Positions 20,221-32,179 of a DNA stretch of 64,000 bases are shown piece after piece. The stretch spans positions 744,001 to 808,000 of the forward strand of contig LODT01000004.1 of assembly GCA_001606155.1 (NCBI GenBank), given 5' to 3'. Below the pieces are notes generated by a model that made no database searches, had not been told where the DNA came from, and saw only the letters and a list, made by a program, of their open reading frames with translations. Positions within the stretch are counted from its first letter, which is position 1. Every line of letters starts with the position of its first letter. The position numbers and the translations under genes were made by a program. Source of the DNA: Tieghemostelium lacteum (lineage: Eukaryota > Evosea > Eumycetozoa > Dictyosteliales > Raperosteliaceae).

Positions 20221-23200
20221 TTAAAAATCTTGATAATCCAAAAGTGGGATTTTAACACTTTCTGATAGGGTCTGAGCCATTCTACTTTCGTAATTGCTAC
20301 CAGTTAGTTTAAGGAAAATTTGTTCTAAAGAGATTTGAGATACAGAGAAATCATCCAAAATATAACGGAGATTGGTTTGTAATACTGCAAATATTTCTGA
20401 TACTTGTATTGGACGTTCTGGACGATTGGCTAATTCAAAGTTTGCAATAAGATCGTGTTTATCTAATAATTTGGAACCTGGTAATTGTTGTAAGACAGTT
20501 TCTACACCAGTTTCTAAATACTCTTTCTTGAATTTAATATCAACAGAGTAACCTGATCCAAACTTAGATTTAATCCATTGATTAGAACCAAGACATTGGA
20601 AGGCACCATCTTTCATAATTGTTGTTCTATTACATAGAGCTTCACATTCTTCCAAAGAGTGAGTAGTGATGATGATAACCTTGTCTTTACCCAACTCTGC
20701 AATTACATTCCACATAAATCTACGAACTTGTGGATCTGTACCTGTTGATGGTTCATCAAGGAATACTACAGATGGATTACCTAACATTGCAATGGAGAGT
20801 GATAATTTTCTCTTGTTACCACCAGAATATCCACCACAGTTACTCTTGGAGATCTTCTTAAGATCCATCATTTGAACAAATCCATTTACAACAGTTTCAA
20901 TCTTGTGTTCTGGGATACCTTTAATACGACAATATAGAGCTAGTTGTTCTCTAGCAGAGAGTAATGGAATTAAAGCATCAAATTGCATACAATAACCAAT
21001 TGAGCTAAGAGCTTGTGATCTTTCAGTAATCAAATCATGACCGTTAATAGATACTTGTCCACTGGTTGGTAAGACATCCATTGTCAACATGGAAAGAGTA
21101 GTTGATTTACCAGCACCATTCAAACCTAATAAACCAAAGGTTTGACCTCTTGGAATACCCAAGGTACTGTTGTAGACTGCAATTTTAGCTGGGTTTTTAC
21201 CTTTAGCAGGGAACAATTTATGTAGACCTTTCATGACTAGAACATCACTAGTTGGTTGCATTAATCTTTGTCTTTCAGCAGATACATCAGAATCTTCATC
21301 AACTGGTGGTTGTGGAGCTTGAACTGATTTTGGATTCTTTAGAGAACCTCTAATTTGTGGGACATAGTCAAGAAGGATAATCCATGATGTCCAGATAATG
21401 GCATGAACACCCAAGAAGAATAATGGAGCACCTCCATAGTTCCAAGCCCAGATATTGTCAATGGTGTAATCACCGATACGATAGACTGGAGTGAATTCAG
21501 TTACATATACCAAAACTTTACTGAGACAGTAGAGTGGTGATACACTAAAGAAGATGTAATCTAAGATATCAGCAGCCAATTGAACTTTTTCATCAGAATT
21601 GAGTAGAGCTTGAATACGAACATTGAGAATTGCAATTATGAATATAATACCCATACCAAAGAAGACACCAAATACAGCAGCTAATGATTTACCATGAGTT
21701 GTGAAACGGTAGGAGAGCAAATAGGCTAATGGGATAATTGCAATACAATAGAGAATTTGTGCGACAAATACAATACCAAAGTATTTCTTAAAGTTTTCTT
21801 CTACAATAGCTAAAACTACAGAAGCAATTAACAAGAGGATGAATGCAAAGAAGTAATCCCAGAGTAAATTAGACATCCAATATACATATTTCTTACAACC
21901 AGAAATGTAAAGTAATCTCTTTACTCTAGTGATACGTTCAGTTGTAATATTACCAGCAAATGCACCAGCCATCAAAGCATAACCTGCAATAAAGATCAAG
22001 ATATAGTAGATAATAGCTGACATGTTAACACCATCAACTGCAGTTTCAAATTCATTGAGAACGTGTGCGAATGGTCTACTGGTAGTTTGAATTGAAACAC
22101 CATCGTGAGATCTTAACAAGGCATCATTGGCAACATTTACAGCAACTGGAAGAGCATGTAGATAATCTCTAGCAAATAAGGCTGTATAGTGTAACTGTTG
22201 GGCAGCAATTTCAGAGGTAAAGTTTAATGAAAGGGCATCTCTAAGGAAACTTTTAATCAAATAGTCTTCAAGTTCATCCATTGGCATAAAGAGCATATCT
22301 TCAAAATATGGTGATTGATCAATTTGGCTAAAGTTTGTAGTTTGAACAGCTAAACCAACACCAATGGTATCATTACCAAACATTTGATCATAATTGAAAG
22401 TCAATGGAGTAGTTACAGTATTGAAGAATTGATCAGTCATTGGAGTCTTTTTATAGACAACAATAGCACCAATAATGACAACTAGTGGTAAGAGGATGGT
22501 TAAAATGAAGGATTTCAAATCTTTAGAGGATGTAATCATTCTCTTGATAATTAGACCTTTAAGTTGTTGACGGGCAGTAATTTCAGCAGATGGAATAGAA
22601 ATAGCTTGTTTCAAATGATCACTATCATCACTGGAGTTATCATTTGATTGCAAATTGAAATCCTTATTATTAGAAGTTTGACCAATTCTCAAGAAGACCT
22701 CTTCAAGAGTAGTTACGGAAATACCATAGAAACCAATACCCAATGAAGCTTTCATTTCATCCAGTTTTCTAAAGAATGGTACAAATTGTTCAATTGAACT
22801 AGTTGGTAGACGATATGAAAGTTCAGTACCGGCATCAGATAAAATTAAAGCTTCTGGGATAAAGCCATGAACAAATTTAGTTACACTATCAGTATCACAG
22901 GCATTTGGAATCTTTGAAATGGTCATTAAATAACCAACACCAAATCTATTTTTGAGGTATAATGATGAACCATCACACTTCAATTTACCATGTGAGATAA
23001 TTGCAATACGATCACCAAGGAAATCAGCTTCATCCATAAAGTGAGTAGTTAAGACAATAGTTCTACCCTTTTTGTATTTGAGTAAAAAGTCCCATACACC
23101 TCTACGTGAGAGTGGATCCATACCAGAAGTAGCTTCATCAATAAAGATTACAGTAGAACGACCAATGAAAGCAATACCAAGACATAATTTACGTTTTTGA

Positions 23201-25247
23201 CCACCAGAGAGAGTCTTTGATGGAGCATTCATTTTTTCTTCCAAACCAATTTCTTTAGCCATTTTAGTGGCCTCAGCTTCGATATCTCTCATGGCAACAC
23301 CTTTTAAGGAGGCATAGATACGCAAGTGTTCTAGAACTGTCAAATCATTCCAAAGGATATCTTGTTGTAGACAAACACCAAGTGATCTTCTTACTTGACT
23401 GAGATTACTATTGATACTGTAACCGTTGATAACAGCATCACCTTTAGTAGGGGTAATTAAACCAGTTAGCATACCAATAGTTGTACTCTTACCAGACCCA
23501 TTATGACCCAAATAAGAATGAATTTGGTCTTCATAAAAGTCCAAACTGAGATCATCAACAGCAACTCTAAGACCATCACCAGTGTGAAATTCCTTTCTGA
23601 GGTTTCTAATAGAAACAGTGGTCTTGTTACGATACTCTAATGGTACCATTTCGAAATCTTCGTGTTCAAAGTGACTAGATTCCAAATCTAGTAATTTCTT
23701 TGATCTTGATGGTAACCAATAAGATAAAGTGAAAGGGAAATACCATTTTCTCTTGGAACCATATTCAGTTGCAACTACATTATCAAGATACCATAATAAA
23801 ATGATATAGACTGCAATGTCAACTAAAAACATACCACAAATACCACCTGTACTTGTAACATATTTTTCATCAACAGTCATGATCATAGTAAGATCTTTAA
23901 CTGCCATTGAATAGATTGAACATGCAATACCAATTGGTGAAATCAATGAAAGGAGATATTTAACTGAAGTTGACATTTTAGCCTTTGCAATAAATATACC
24001 TGCAACATTTAACAAAATTACAACAATAAATGTAAGGATACCTGCAAACTTAGATTTATCAAAAAATACACTATATTATTGAATTCAAATTAATGTTAGA
24101 AAATATTTTTTAAAAGTAATTTTGTTCTAAACATATACATACCTAGCAATAAAACCTAATAGTAAGAGTGTAATTAAATACAATACAAATAGAATAAATA
24201 CAGTACCATAGGAGGTATGGTAAATAAGAGATGAACCTCTTAAAACTAAGAATATCAAAATGGTAGTTGGAAGAGCTACAACCAATGCAGTGACTAACCA
24301 ACTTGTAAAATAAGCCAAATCATTAAGACCCATCATTTTCATACCTTCACGAATTTTAGTTTCTTTTTCAATTACCAATTCAGTAATGAGTCTGAATGCA
24401 AAGATAAAGAGGGCAGCAGTGATAAATACAGAACCAGCATTCAAAAAGATATCTTTACGACCATTCATCCATTTTTGCCATTGTTCAGTATAAGGATCTG
24501 GGAATCTACCAGCAGATACAATTAAAGTAGTATTCATTCCATGAGCTAACAATACAGATTGATCAACTGCAACTTGAATTGAAGAAAATCCACCATCTCT
24601 ATAAATATCTGAATCCCAATCCTTCTCAGAATTTTCTTCATTATTATTTACTTTATCAGAATCGACTCTGATGGAGTATTTAAATGGAACAGTTGGAGAT
24701 GATGCAGCATCATTTTCAAACCAAACACCACCAAAAATATTTTTGGAGTTGTTGGCAAAATAAGTCTCCATTTGTAAAGAGGTGTTGAATGCCATAAACA
24801 TTGGTTCTACTTCAGTAATGTTTATCTCTTTCAATGTTGAAACCTGTAATTTCATTGCAGCTAAAACCTGTGCTTGTTCTGGTGTCAATGCGCCATTAAC
24901 ACCTCCACCCATATACAATAATATATTATCTGTATCAACTTCAAATGGGAATGTTGATAATGCTCTTGCATCATAATTTGGTTTAAATGATTGAATTAAA
25001 CCTATATTAATATTTTTAAACAATGTTAGAAATCTGAAAAATATCTAAGTTTTGATTCGTATTTTTTTTGGTTTTGGTAATTTAAAAAGTTTAATGCAAA
25101 AAAGATATAAAACATACCTAAAATCATCATTAAAAGACCAATAATAACTAGTGGGAATACAATTTCGCAACATATTCCACAACAATTTTTCTTCTTTAGA
25201 AGTAAATTCTTTTTGGTTAAAGTACCAAACTGTGATGTGAATTCCAT
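20221..25247 (-). CDS. Full-length ABCA-family ABC transporter
   Basis: Three exons, 25247-25118, 25001-24143 and 24070-20221, join in phase to give 1612 residues, the usual size of dictyostelid ABCA proteins. Exon 1 carries the cytosolic start and first membrane helix (residues about 25-45). Exon 2 carries the large extracytosolic loop and helices two and three with EGMKMMGL. Exon 3 begins SVFFDKSKFAG, typical of the family. NBD1 has GHNGSGKSTT, LSGGQKRK and VIFIDEATSGMDP; NBD2 has GLNGAGKSTT, SGGNKRK and VVFLDEPSTGTDP. The second membrane half lies between them. Both Walker sites look intact. ABCA proteins move lipids across membranes; the substrate here is unknown. Confidence 0.93.
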
Positions 25248-26183
25248 TTTTTAAAATGAATTAAAATAGAAATTACAGTAAGATATGGGTACTTTTATAT
25301 TTTATATAATGTAAAATAAATAAAGTAAAAAAAAAATAATATATATAAAAATATAAATTAATGTATAAAATTCAAAAGTCGATATTAAATTTAACTGACT
25401 TTGAAAAGCGGAACTAGTAGATATTTATAAAAAAAGATTGTAAAATAATGCTCTATAAGATATTGTAAAATATTGATTATATTAACACACTATTTAAATA
25501 CACACACAATTAATTAATTCTATTTATAAAAATAACAAAAAATAATATATTTATAAATAAAAATTTTTTAGTTTAAAAATAAATAAAAAATAACATACAA
25601 TATGCAAATAATGGTTCTAATTTAACTCGTAACCTGTTTTATAACCTGAGGAATTCCATTTATAACGCTTCCCATGCAATTGCAAAAAAACTGTCAGACT
25701 CTGTTTTGTTTTTTTTTGATTTTTGAGAAAAATTTTTGTCACCGATCGCACTAACAATTTATTTATAATGGTGAACATATTTGGGGTTATATCAACATTT
25801 TTTATTAATAACACCCACACAAAAAGTTTATTTTTGAAAATTAATAATACCATATGAAACCCGATGACGATATTGATTAAAAAAACATGATGTGATCGGA
25901 GGTGAAATTTAAATTTATTTTTATCTTTAAAGATGAACTCATCATTTTTAATTATTGAACATAAAGATTATCTATTAAAATATGATGTTTCATTATTTTT
26001 ATGAAATTATTTATGAGTAATATTATAAGCATTATCACTGTGAACAGATTTCTGAGCTCAAATCTCAAAATTTTCAAATAATGTGAGAATCTGAGACTTG
26101 TGTAAAAATTCTTTAGGTCTTTTTTTAAAACTTAATTTTTTGAAAATCTTAAAAAGAATTTTGATATCATCAAAAGTGTCATC
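25248..26183. other. Long AT-rich spacer
   Basis: About 940 bp between the divergent transporter and F-box-like genes. A 78-codon minus-strand frame at 25617-25853 has a somewhat mitochondrial-looking N-terminus but no recognisable family and is not called. The rest is A/T-rich with nothing recognised. Confidence 0.4.
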
Positions 26184-27578
26184 ATGACCCTGATAACATG
26201 TAACATTTTATTTGTAAAGATATTAAATTATATAGTATATTCAGAGTATAACTATAATAAGAAAATCAGTGTTGTAGAATTCTTAAACATTGTTACTAAA
26301 CTTTCGTTGGTATCAAAGGTTTGGAAATCAAAAATTGTACCTTCTTTATCATACCCAGCTTTAAGTTTATCCCAAAAATCAAATTTAAATCTATTAAGAT
26401 TTATAGATAAAAATCCAACATTTTCATTTTCAACCTATATTCATAAAGGTTTTATTAGTAAAGAGCATATTCCCTATTTGGGTAGGTTACTAGAAAATGT
26501 AAAATTTTTAGAAATATCAAGTTCTCCATGGCCTCTACCTGAACAAGAGTTTATTCTTCAAAAACAATTAGAAGCATTGAAATATGCTAAGAAACTGGCG
26601 ATTTTTATTGAGGAAAAAATATTAACAGAGTATTTACAATCACATTCACCAAATATTCACCAACATGTTGAACAATTGGAATTGTATGTATCCGACATGG
26701 CTAATTTAGTAAAGATTATGGATATGTATCAGTGCTCAAAGCTCACATACAAAAAATTTTCAGATGAATATTATAATCAACTTGAAAAACTAAATGATAT
26801 CTCTACTCTGAAAAAGTTAACATTTTTAATGGACCAAAATAGCCTCAACTACAAAAATGATATTAAACAGATTGCTGAGTTTATTCTACAAAATCGTAGT
26901 TTAACATCACTGAAATTGGATATATATGGTAATGATTATTGTATAGATCCAATTCTAAAAGCACTAGCTAAAAATCAAACTATTAAAGAATTTAGAGTGG
27001 TTGGTTATGTTGGATATTCATTGATTAAATATTCCAATGATGTATTAGTTGAGGCATTAAATCAAAATACTGGGATACAAACATTACATTTAGATGCACC
27101 ATCTGAAGTAATACCATCAAAGAGTGGTGACAAAATTATAAATTCAACATTAAAATATTTTCAGATAAATAACAATCATGAAAAGAGAAGTAAAAATAGT
27201 CTACTACAGTTATTTGAAAATAATACATCTATTAGAACACTTAGATTTACAAGATTTTTAGACACAATGGTTGATGACTTGGGTTCAAAATTTAAAATGG
27301 TAAATCAACTTGTTCTACATTCAAGAGATAGAGATACCCCACCACAATATTTTTTAGATAAATTGGTAATATCCTTCCCAAACCTATTATCTTTTAGAAT
27401 GATAACGGATGATAATGATAATGAAGATGATGGTGATGATGGTGATGAAGAAGATTACGAAGATGACGATGATGATGAAGGAGATTACGAAGATGACGAT
27501 GATGATGATGAAGATGAAGATGATGATGATGATGATGATGATGAAGATGATGAAGATGAAAATGACGAAGACGATTAA
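26184..27578 (+). CDS. F-box/leucine-rich-repeat-like protein with an acidic tail
   Basis: A single exon of 464 residues. The N-terminus (NILFVKILNYIVY, then a helix with SLVSKVWKSKIVPSLSYP at about 40-58) has the shape of dictyostelid F-box-like modules, though the LP start of a canonical F-box is absent. The middle (about 200-380) has irregular leucine-rich/RNI-like repeats such as LTSLKLDIYGN and IQTLHLDAPSE. From about residue 406 the chain is almost only Asp and Glu. If it is an F-box protein it would select substrates for an SCF ubiquitin ligase; this is inference. Such proteins form large, fast-evolving families in dictyostelids. The start ATG is the first in frame. Confidence 0.6.
   Translation: MTLITCNILFVKILNYIVYSEYNYNKKISVVEFLNIVTKLSLVSKVWKSKIVPSLSYPALSLSQKSNLNLLRFIDKNPTFSFSTYIHKGFISKEHIPYLGRLLENVKFLEISSSPWPLPEQEFILQKQLEALKYAKKLAIFIEEKILTEYLQSHSPNIHQHVEQLELYVSDMANLVKIMDMYQCSKLTYKKFSDEYYNQLEKLNDISTLKKLTFLMDQNSLNYKNDIKQIAEFILQNRSLTSLKLDIYGNDYCIDPILKALAKNQTIKEFRVVGYVGYSLIKYSNDVLVEALNQNTGIQTLHLDAPSEVIPSKSGDKIINSTLKYFQINNNHEKRSKNSLLQLFENNTSIRTLRFTRFLDTMVDDLGSKFKMVNQLVLHSRDRDTPPQYFLDKLVISFPNLLSFRMITDDNDNEDDGDDGDEEDYEDDDDDEGDYEDDDDDDEDEDDDDDDDDEDDEDENDEDD
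27396..27578 (+). repeat. GAT/GAA/GAC trinucleotide tract encoding a poly-acidic tail
   Basis: About 180 bp built from GAT, GAC, GAA and GAG triplets at the 3' end of the F-box-like gene. Codons are mixed (GAT with GAC, GAA with GAG), so it is not a pure slippage tract. It encodes about 60 mostly acidic residues. Confidence 0.8.
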
Positions 27579-27801
27579 GACTATGGAGATGATAAAGTAT
27601 AAACCAGATTAATTATTTTAATCATATAAATTGTATTATAAGGTCAATATTTACAAAAAAAAAAGATGAAGAAATAATTTTTACTTATGTGTGATATTTA
27701 TTTAATTTTAGAATAATTTTACTATATTATTATTAGCGAGGGTGCATTGGTGAAGTGTGAATGTGGATTTTTGTTTACTGTACGGTTGATTGTTGACTTG
27801 C

Positions 27802-30004
27802 TCAAGGATCTCTTTTTTTATTTAAAAAAGATCTTGGTTCCTTGCTATTTTGATTTTTTACTTGTTCCATTTCCATTCCTACTCTTAGTACTGCAGAGAG
27901 CATTAAATTTAATTCTCTATTGGCCTCCTCTTTGGACTCTTTAAGCTGTTTATAAAGTTCTTCAGAGTATTCTGTTTTGGTTTTGATTTGGTTCTGTAGT
28001 TTCAGTATGTATTCATCCTTTTCAGAGATTTGTAATTCATTAGATTGATTGTCTTTTAATTTCTCACGGAGTTTCTTTATCATATCTTTGGCAGCTCTCA
28101 AGTAACCTTGAAGTTTTTCATTTTCACTCTTTAGAGTACTAACTTCCTGACTCTCAGTCTTTGGTTGAACAACAGCAGATTGAGTGGATTCCTTATGTTT
28201 CTGATCGAGTTCTACCAATTCTTTCTTTAGTTCGTCCATTGCCAAGTTGGATTCTTGTAATTTCTGTTGATGTTCTTGTAGTTGTAATTTTAATTTATCC
28301 ACTTCATCACTGTTACCAGAAGCAGCAGAGGTAGTTGGATTCTCTTCAAGATGTTTAATTTTAGCCAAGAGATCATCACGAATACCATTGAATTCCTCTA
28401 ATTGATTTTCCAACTCTGGAATCTTTTGAACTGATTCCTTTAGTCTTTTGTTTTCTCTTTCCAAACGTACAATTCTTTCATTGGTCTGTTGATCAGTAAC
28501 TACATCACCAAGACCACCACCTAAAGACATTGAAGATTGCATTTCCAAAAGTTTAGATTCATTCTCTTGTTGAATGGAAGTGAGATTAGATCGAAGACTT
28601 GTGATTTGAGATTGCATAGAATCACGTTCCAAATCAAATGCAGACACTTGATTATTGAGTTTATCACGTTCCTCTTGTAAACTCTTTAGTGAAAGTTCCA
28701 ACTTTGTATTCTCAATCTTTAGACTTGACAATGCCTGTTTATTAGTCTCAGCCTGTGACTTGATAGATGTACTCTTTGTCAACTCTTCCTCCAAATCCAA
28801 AGTCTGTTGGAGATAGTTTTGATTTTGTTCTTCGAGATCTTTAATCTTTTTCTTTAGATCGTTTACCTCGTCCAATTTCTTTTCATAAATTTTCATTTTT
28901 TTCTCCAAAAGATCAAAAGCTACTGATTTCTCTTTTAGGATATCAATTTCGTCTCTGAGTGATCTGTTTTCGTTGATCAGTTTTGGCACCTCATCTAGAC
29001 GTTTCTTTTGTTCCTGTAGCTGTTTTTCTTTAGCTTCAATCTGTACGTGTAATGAATTTATATCCTCTTTGATCTTCTCATCTGTCATTACATTCATAGA
29101 TGACTGTTGTTTAGCTTCGTCAAACTGTTTCTGTAATTGTTCAAAACTTCCTTGAAGATCATTACAAACCTCTTGAATTTTAGTTTTCTCATCAGAAAGT
29201 TTGTTTCTCTGTTCCATTGTCAAATTGAGCTCGAGTTTAACTTCATCAAATTCCAACTGTATTGTCTCTTTTTCTTTCTTTAACTGTTCAATTTGTTGAA
29301 TCAATTCTCTATTATTATTGTTACTATTACTATTATTATTATTACTGTTATTACTGCTATTCAATTGGGGTGGTTCTGAAAATGACATGGATCTACTGTG
29401 TCCTACCAACTGATGTTGATGCATTGACTTTATTCTCTCTAGTACCACCATAAGATCATTTTGTGATTCCTCATCTAGTTCCATTATATTGGTAATATAT
29501 TCATTATTATGTTCACATTCCAATAAAATACCTAAAATCAGTTCAATCAATTTAGTAATCTCTTCACTGCTGTTATTGGTTGTAATCTCATCAATCTGTA
29601 TTGAATCTACACCACAACTAATACCAAGATCCTTAAAAAACTGATCAATTCCATTAAGTAGATTTTTAATATTCTCTGATTTCAATACCCAATTGTCTTC
29701 AACATCCTCTGATGATCTCAATGAATTACTCTTAAAATAACTTGGTGCTCTAAATTTTCAAATATTAGATAAAAAATGCTACACAATCACCCAATTATCC
29801 ATTATCATCTTACATTTGACAACAAATATCATTTAATATGATACCATCTACCAGATCATCTAATTTTGAACATTTCTTTGTTAGATTTTCAAAAGAGTTT
29901 ATCTAAATTGTATACAATTGGATAGAATTAGATTATCTCAATGAAGTAAAAACCATTAAAAAATTAAAATAACCACCTACCCATTTAATTAAACTCGATT
30001 CCAT
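27802..30004 (-). CDS. Hook-domain coiled-coil protein, dynein/microtubule adaptor type
   Basis: Exons 30004-29981, 29902-29814 and 29749-27802 join in phase (introns GTAGGT...TTTAG and GTAAGA...TTTAG) to give 686 residues. The first two exons complete the N-terminal Hook domain (about 1-150): MESSLIKWINSF, LDDLVDGIILNDICCQIAP, NWVLKSENIKNLLNGIDQFF and the late helix ILLECEHNNEYITNIMEL. From about 180 to 670 the chain is nearly continuous coiled coil, interrupted by an Asn/Ser tract. Hook proteins link cargo, often endosomes, to dynein or bind microtubules; the helix pattern fits that role. The tail ends SFLNKKRDP. A Hook homologue is the best reading, with HkRP/CCDC88-like proteins the alternative. 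Confidence 0.85.
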
Positions 30005-30401
30005 TTATATCTCAAAACTATTGAACTAATACAAGAAAAATCAAAATAAAAATGAAAAAATAAAAAAAAAATAAAAAAAAAAAAAGAATTTCTATCTTTT
30101 CTAATTTCTACACTTGTAATCCGGATTTTTAAGTTAAATTCAAGTACTAAAATGATCCAACTATTTTTTTTAAGTTTTAATCTATTTTTTTAAAATTTAA
30201 CTTCAAAAGGAACAGCTCACTATTAGAAAAAAAAATTTTAAATTTACCACACTTTTTTTTTACAATTTTATTAGTTTTTATTTATATATATAAACGATAA
30301 CTAATATATATATAACAACAAAACTTTTTAATTATAATTTTTTTTTTTTAATGTTTACTATATATATATTGAATTTTATAATCAAAGATTAATAGAAAAC
30401 A
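30005..30401. promoter_or_regulatory. Divergent AT-rich intergenic region
   Basis: About 400 bp between the Hook gene (leftward) and the DUSP-Ubl gene (rightward), so both promoters lie here. It contains several A and T runs and TATATA stretches near 30285-30315 and 30360-30370. No defined element is claimed. Confidence 0.4.
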
Positions 30402-31886
30402 ATGCTTTTTTCTAGATTTACAAATAATTTTAATAACAATAATAAGGAAAATACCAATAATAATCATATTGATCATTATAATTCAGATCAAGTAAATAGT
30501 AGTGATGAAGAAAATTATTCTTACCTCTCAACAAGCCCATTTGAATTTTTAATGATACAAGACGAACATAATTTAAATTCAAATAATCAACTAAACAATC
30601 AACACCATCATCAAAATCATCAACAACAACAATATATAACTGAAATCATTGATTTATCAGATTACGAAGAATCTGATGTATCCTCTTTAGGGTCTTATGA
30701 CTTCCAAGGTAATATATTAGTTTTTTCATTTCCCAAAATTATGAGAGTTCCAATATTGCGAAAAAAAACTAATTTTTTTTTAACAGAATTGGAATGTAGA
30801 GATGAACAACAAACAATTGATGATAACAACAATAGCATCTCAGTTAAACAATCAATATCAAAACTAAATAATATTATAAATGAAAATAATTATGAGGAGA
30901 TTAAAAGTAAATGTAATTATTTTTTAGAAAACATTAATTTTAGAAATCCACTTCCATTTCCACCACAAATAGACGAAAATATTAGAAATGATAATGAAGA
31001 GATACAAGTTTCAACTCAATCCCCTCAGTACAGCGATATAGATCCTGATAATTTATATCAAAGTGACATTGCAATACCAGCATCTAGTCATTTGTGTGGT
31101 ACAGAGAGTGGGGTTCATACTCCTGCTAATAGACCAACAAATACCTCTATATCAACTTCATCTTCATGTTCAAACGGACAATTAAACATTCCTCCACCAC
31201 AAGAAACATCACCATTGACAATAGAATCTTTAATACCTATGCTCCACAATTCAAATTCCCAACAACCATCCCAACAATTTCTTCAAAAATATCAAAAAGA
31301 AATGCAACTCTATAGCATATATCTTAATAAGCCATTTAAAGTTGGTGACACATGGTATTTGATAAGTTATCATTGGTTCAGAGAATGGACACTCTATATA
31401 GAAGCACCTTTATCCAAAAAGGATGCATTTCTAATTGGACCAATAGATAACAGCAATCTTTTACTGAATGAAGACTACATTAAATCCAACCTCATTGAAA
31501 ATCATCACTATGCATTGATTCCAGAAGAAATGTGGTTGTTTTTTGAAAGTATCTACGGTAGTATAGGTCCTAGTATTCCTAGAAAAGTAATTAAAAATTA
31601 CTTTACACAAGAGTCTGTTGATTTAAAACTCCCAATACCTCTTCTCTTCCTAAAATCATCCAATGTCAATAACCCAATCACCATCTACACCCACAAAAAT
31701 GAAACTATTCAATCTCTCAAAGAAAAAGCTTCTATTGCTTTAAATGTCAATCACCAAAATGTTAGAATATGGGATTACTACAATCACTTTAAACATTGTG
31801 AACTAAAACCAAAATCCTTAGTAAATGATACCAATTTACTTGCCAATCAATATGTATGTAAAACTAATTTCTTTAATCCAATTTAA
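30402..31886 (+). CDS. DUSP plus ubiquitin-like domain protein lacking a protease domain
   Basis: An open frame of 494 residues; a 78-nt segment (30709-30786, GTAATA...TTAACAG) has intron signals and keeps frame, so the mature protein is probably 468 residues. The first 270 residues are Asn/Gln/Ser-rich. The C-terminal 200 resemble the N-terminus of USP4/USP11/USP15: a DUSP domain (VGDTWYLISYHWFREWTLYI, IPEEMWLFFESIYG) followed by a Ubl domain (ITIYTHKNETIQSLKEKAS). No USP catalytic Cys or His box follows. It may be a regulatory or adaptor protein rather than a deubiquitinase. The family is clear at domain level, the function is not. Confidence 0.7.
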   Translation: MLFSRFTNNFNNNNKENTNNNHIDHYNSDQVNSSDEENYSYLSTSPFEFLMIQDEHNLNSNNQLNNQHHHQNHQQQQYITEIIDLSDYEESDVSSLGSYDFQGNILVFSFPKIMRVPILRKKTNFFLTELECRDEQQTIDDNNNSISVKQSISKLNNIINENNYEEIKSKCNYFLENINFRNPLPFPPQIDENIRNDNEEIQVSTQSPQYSDIDPDNLYQSDIAIPASSHLCGTESGVHTPANRPTNTSISTSSSCSNGQLNIPPPQETSPLTIESLIPMLHNSNSQQPSQQFLQKYQKEMQLYSIYLNKPFKVGDTWYLISYHWFREWTLYIEAPLSKKDAFLIGPIDNSNLLLNEDYIKSNLIENHHYALIPEEMWLFFESIYGSIGPSIPRKVIKNYFTQESVDLKLPIPLLFLKSSNVNNPITIYTHKNETIQSLKEKASIALNVNHQNVRIWDYYNHFKHCELKPKSLVNDTNLLANQYVCKTNFFNPI

Positions 31887-32179
31887 AATTTATATAATTA
31901 TATATATTAATATATTAATTAAATTTTAATAGATTTTATTAGAGGAAAAACAGGATGATGATACTTATCCTCCTTATAGAATTTAATTAAAAAATGTGTA
32001 TTTACAAATCAATCAATGGTTAACTACACCATTTAATATTTTTTTTTACTATCAATACTTATACATTTATCAAACAATCTTTTTACTTAAATAAAATCTT
32101 TTGATATGATTATTTTTGAAATTGAACCATGAACTTATCTTACAATTATTGGGTATTTTTATTATTATATACTATTAAA

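Noticed and set aside
25617-25853. 78-codon minus-strand frame with a mitochondrial-like start
   Set aside because: No recognised family, poor codon use and no supporting splice structure; left uncalled.
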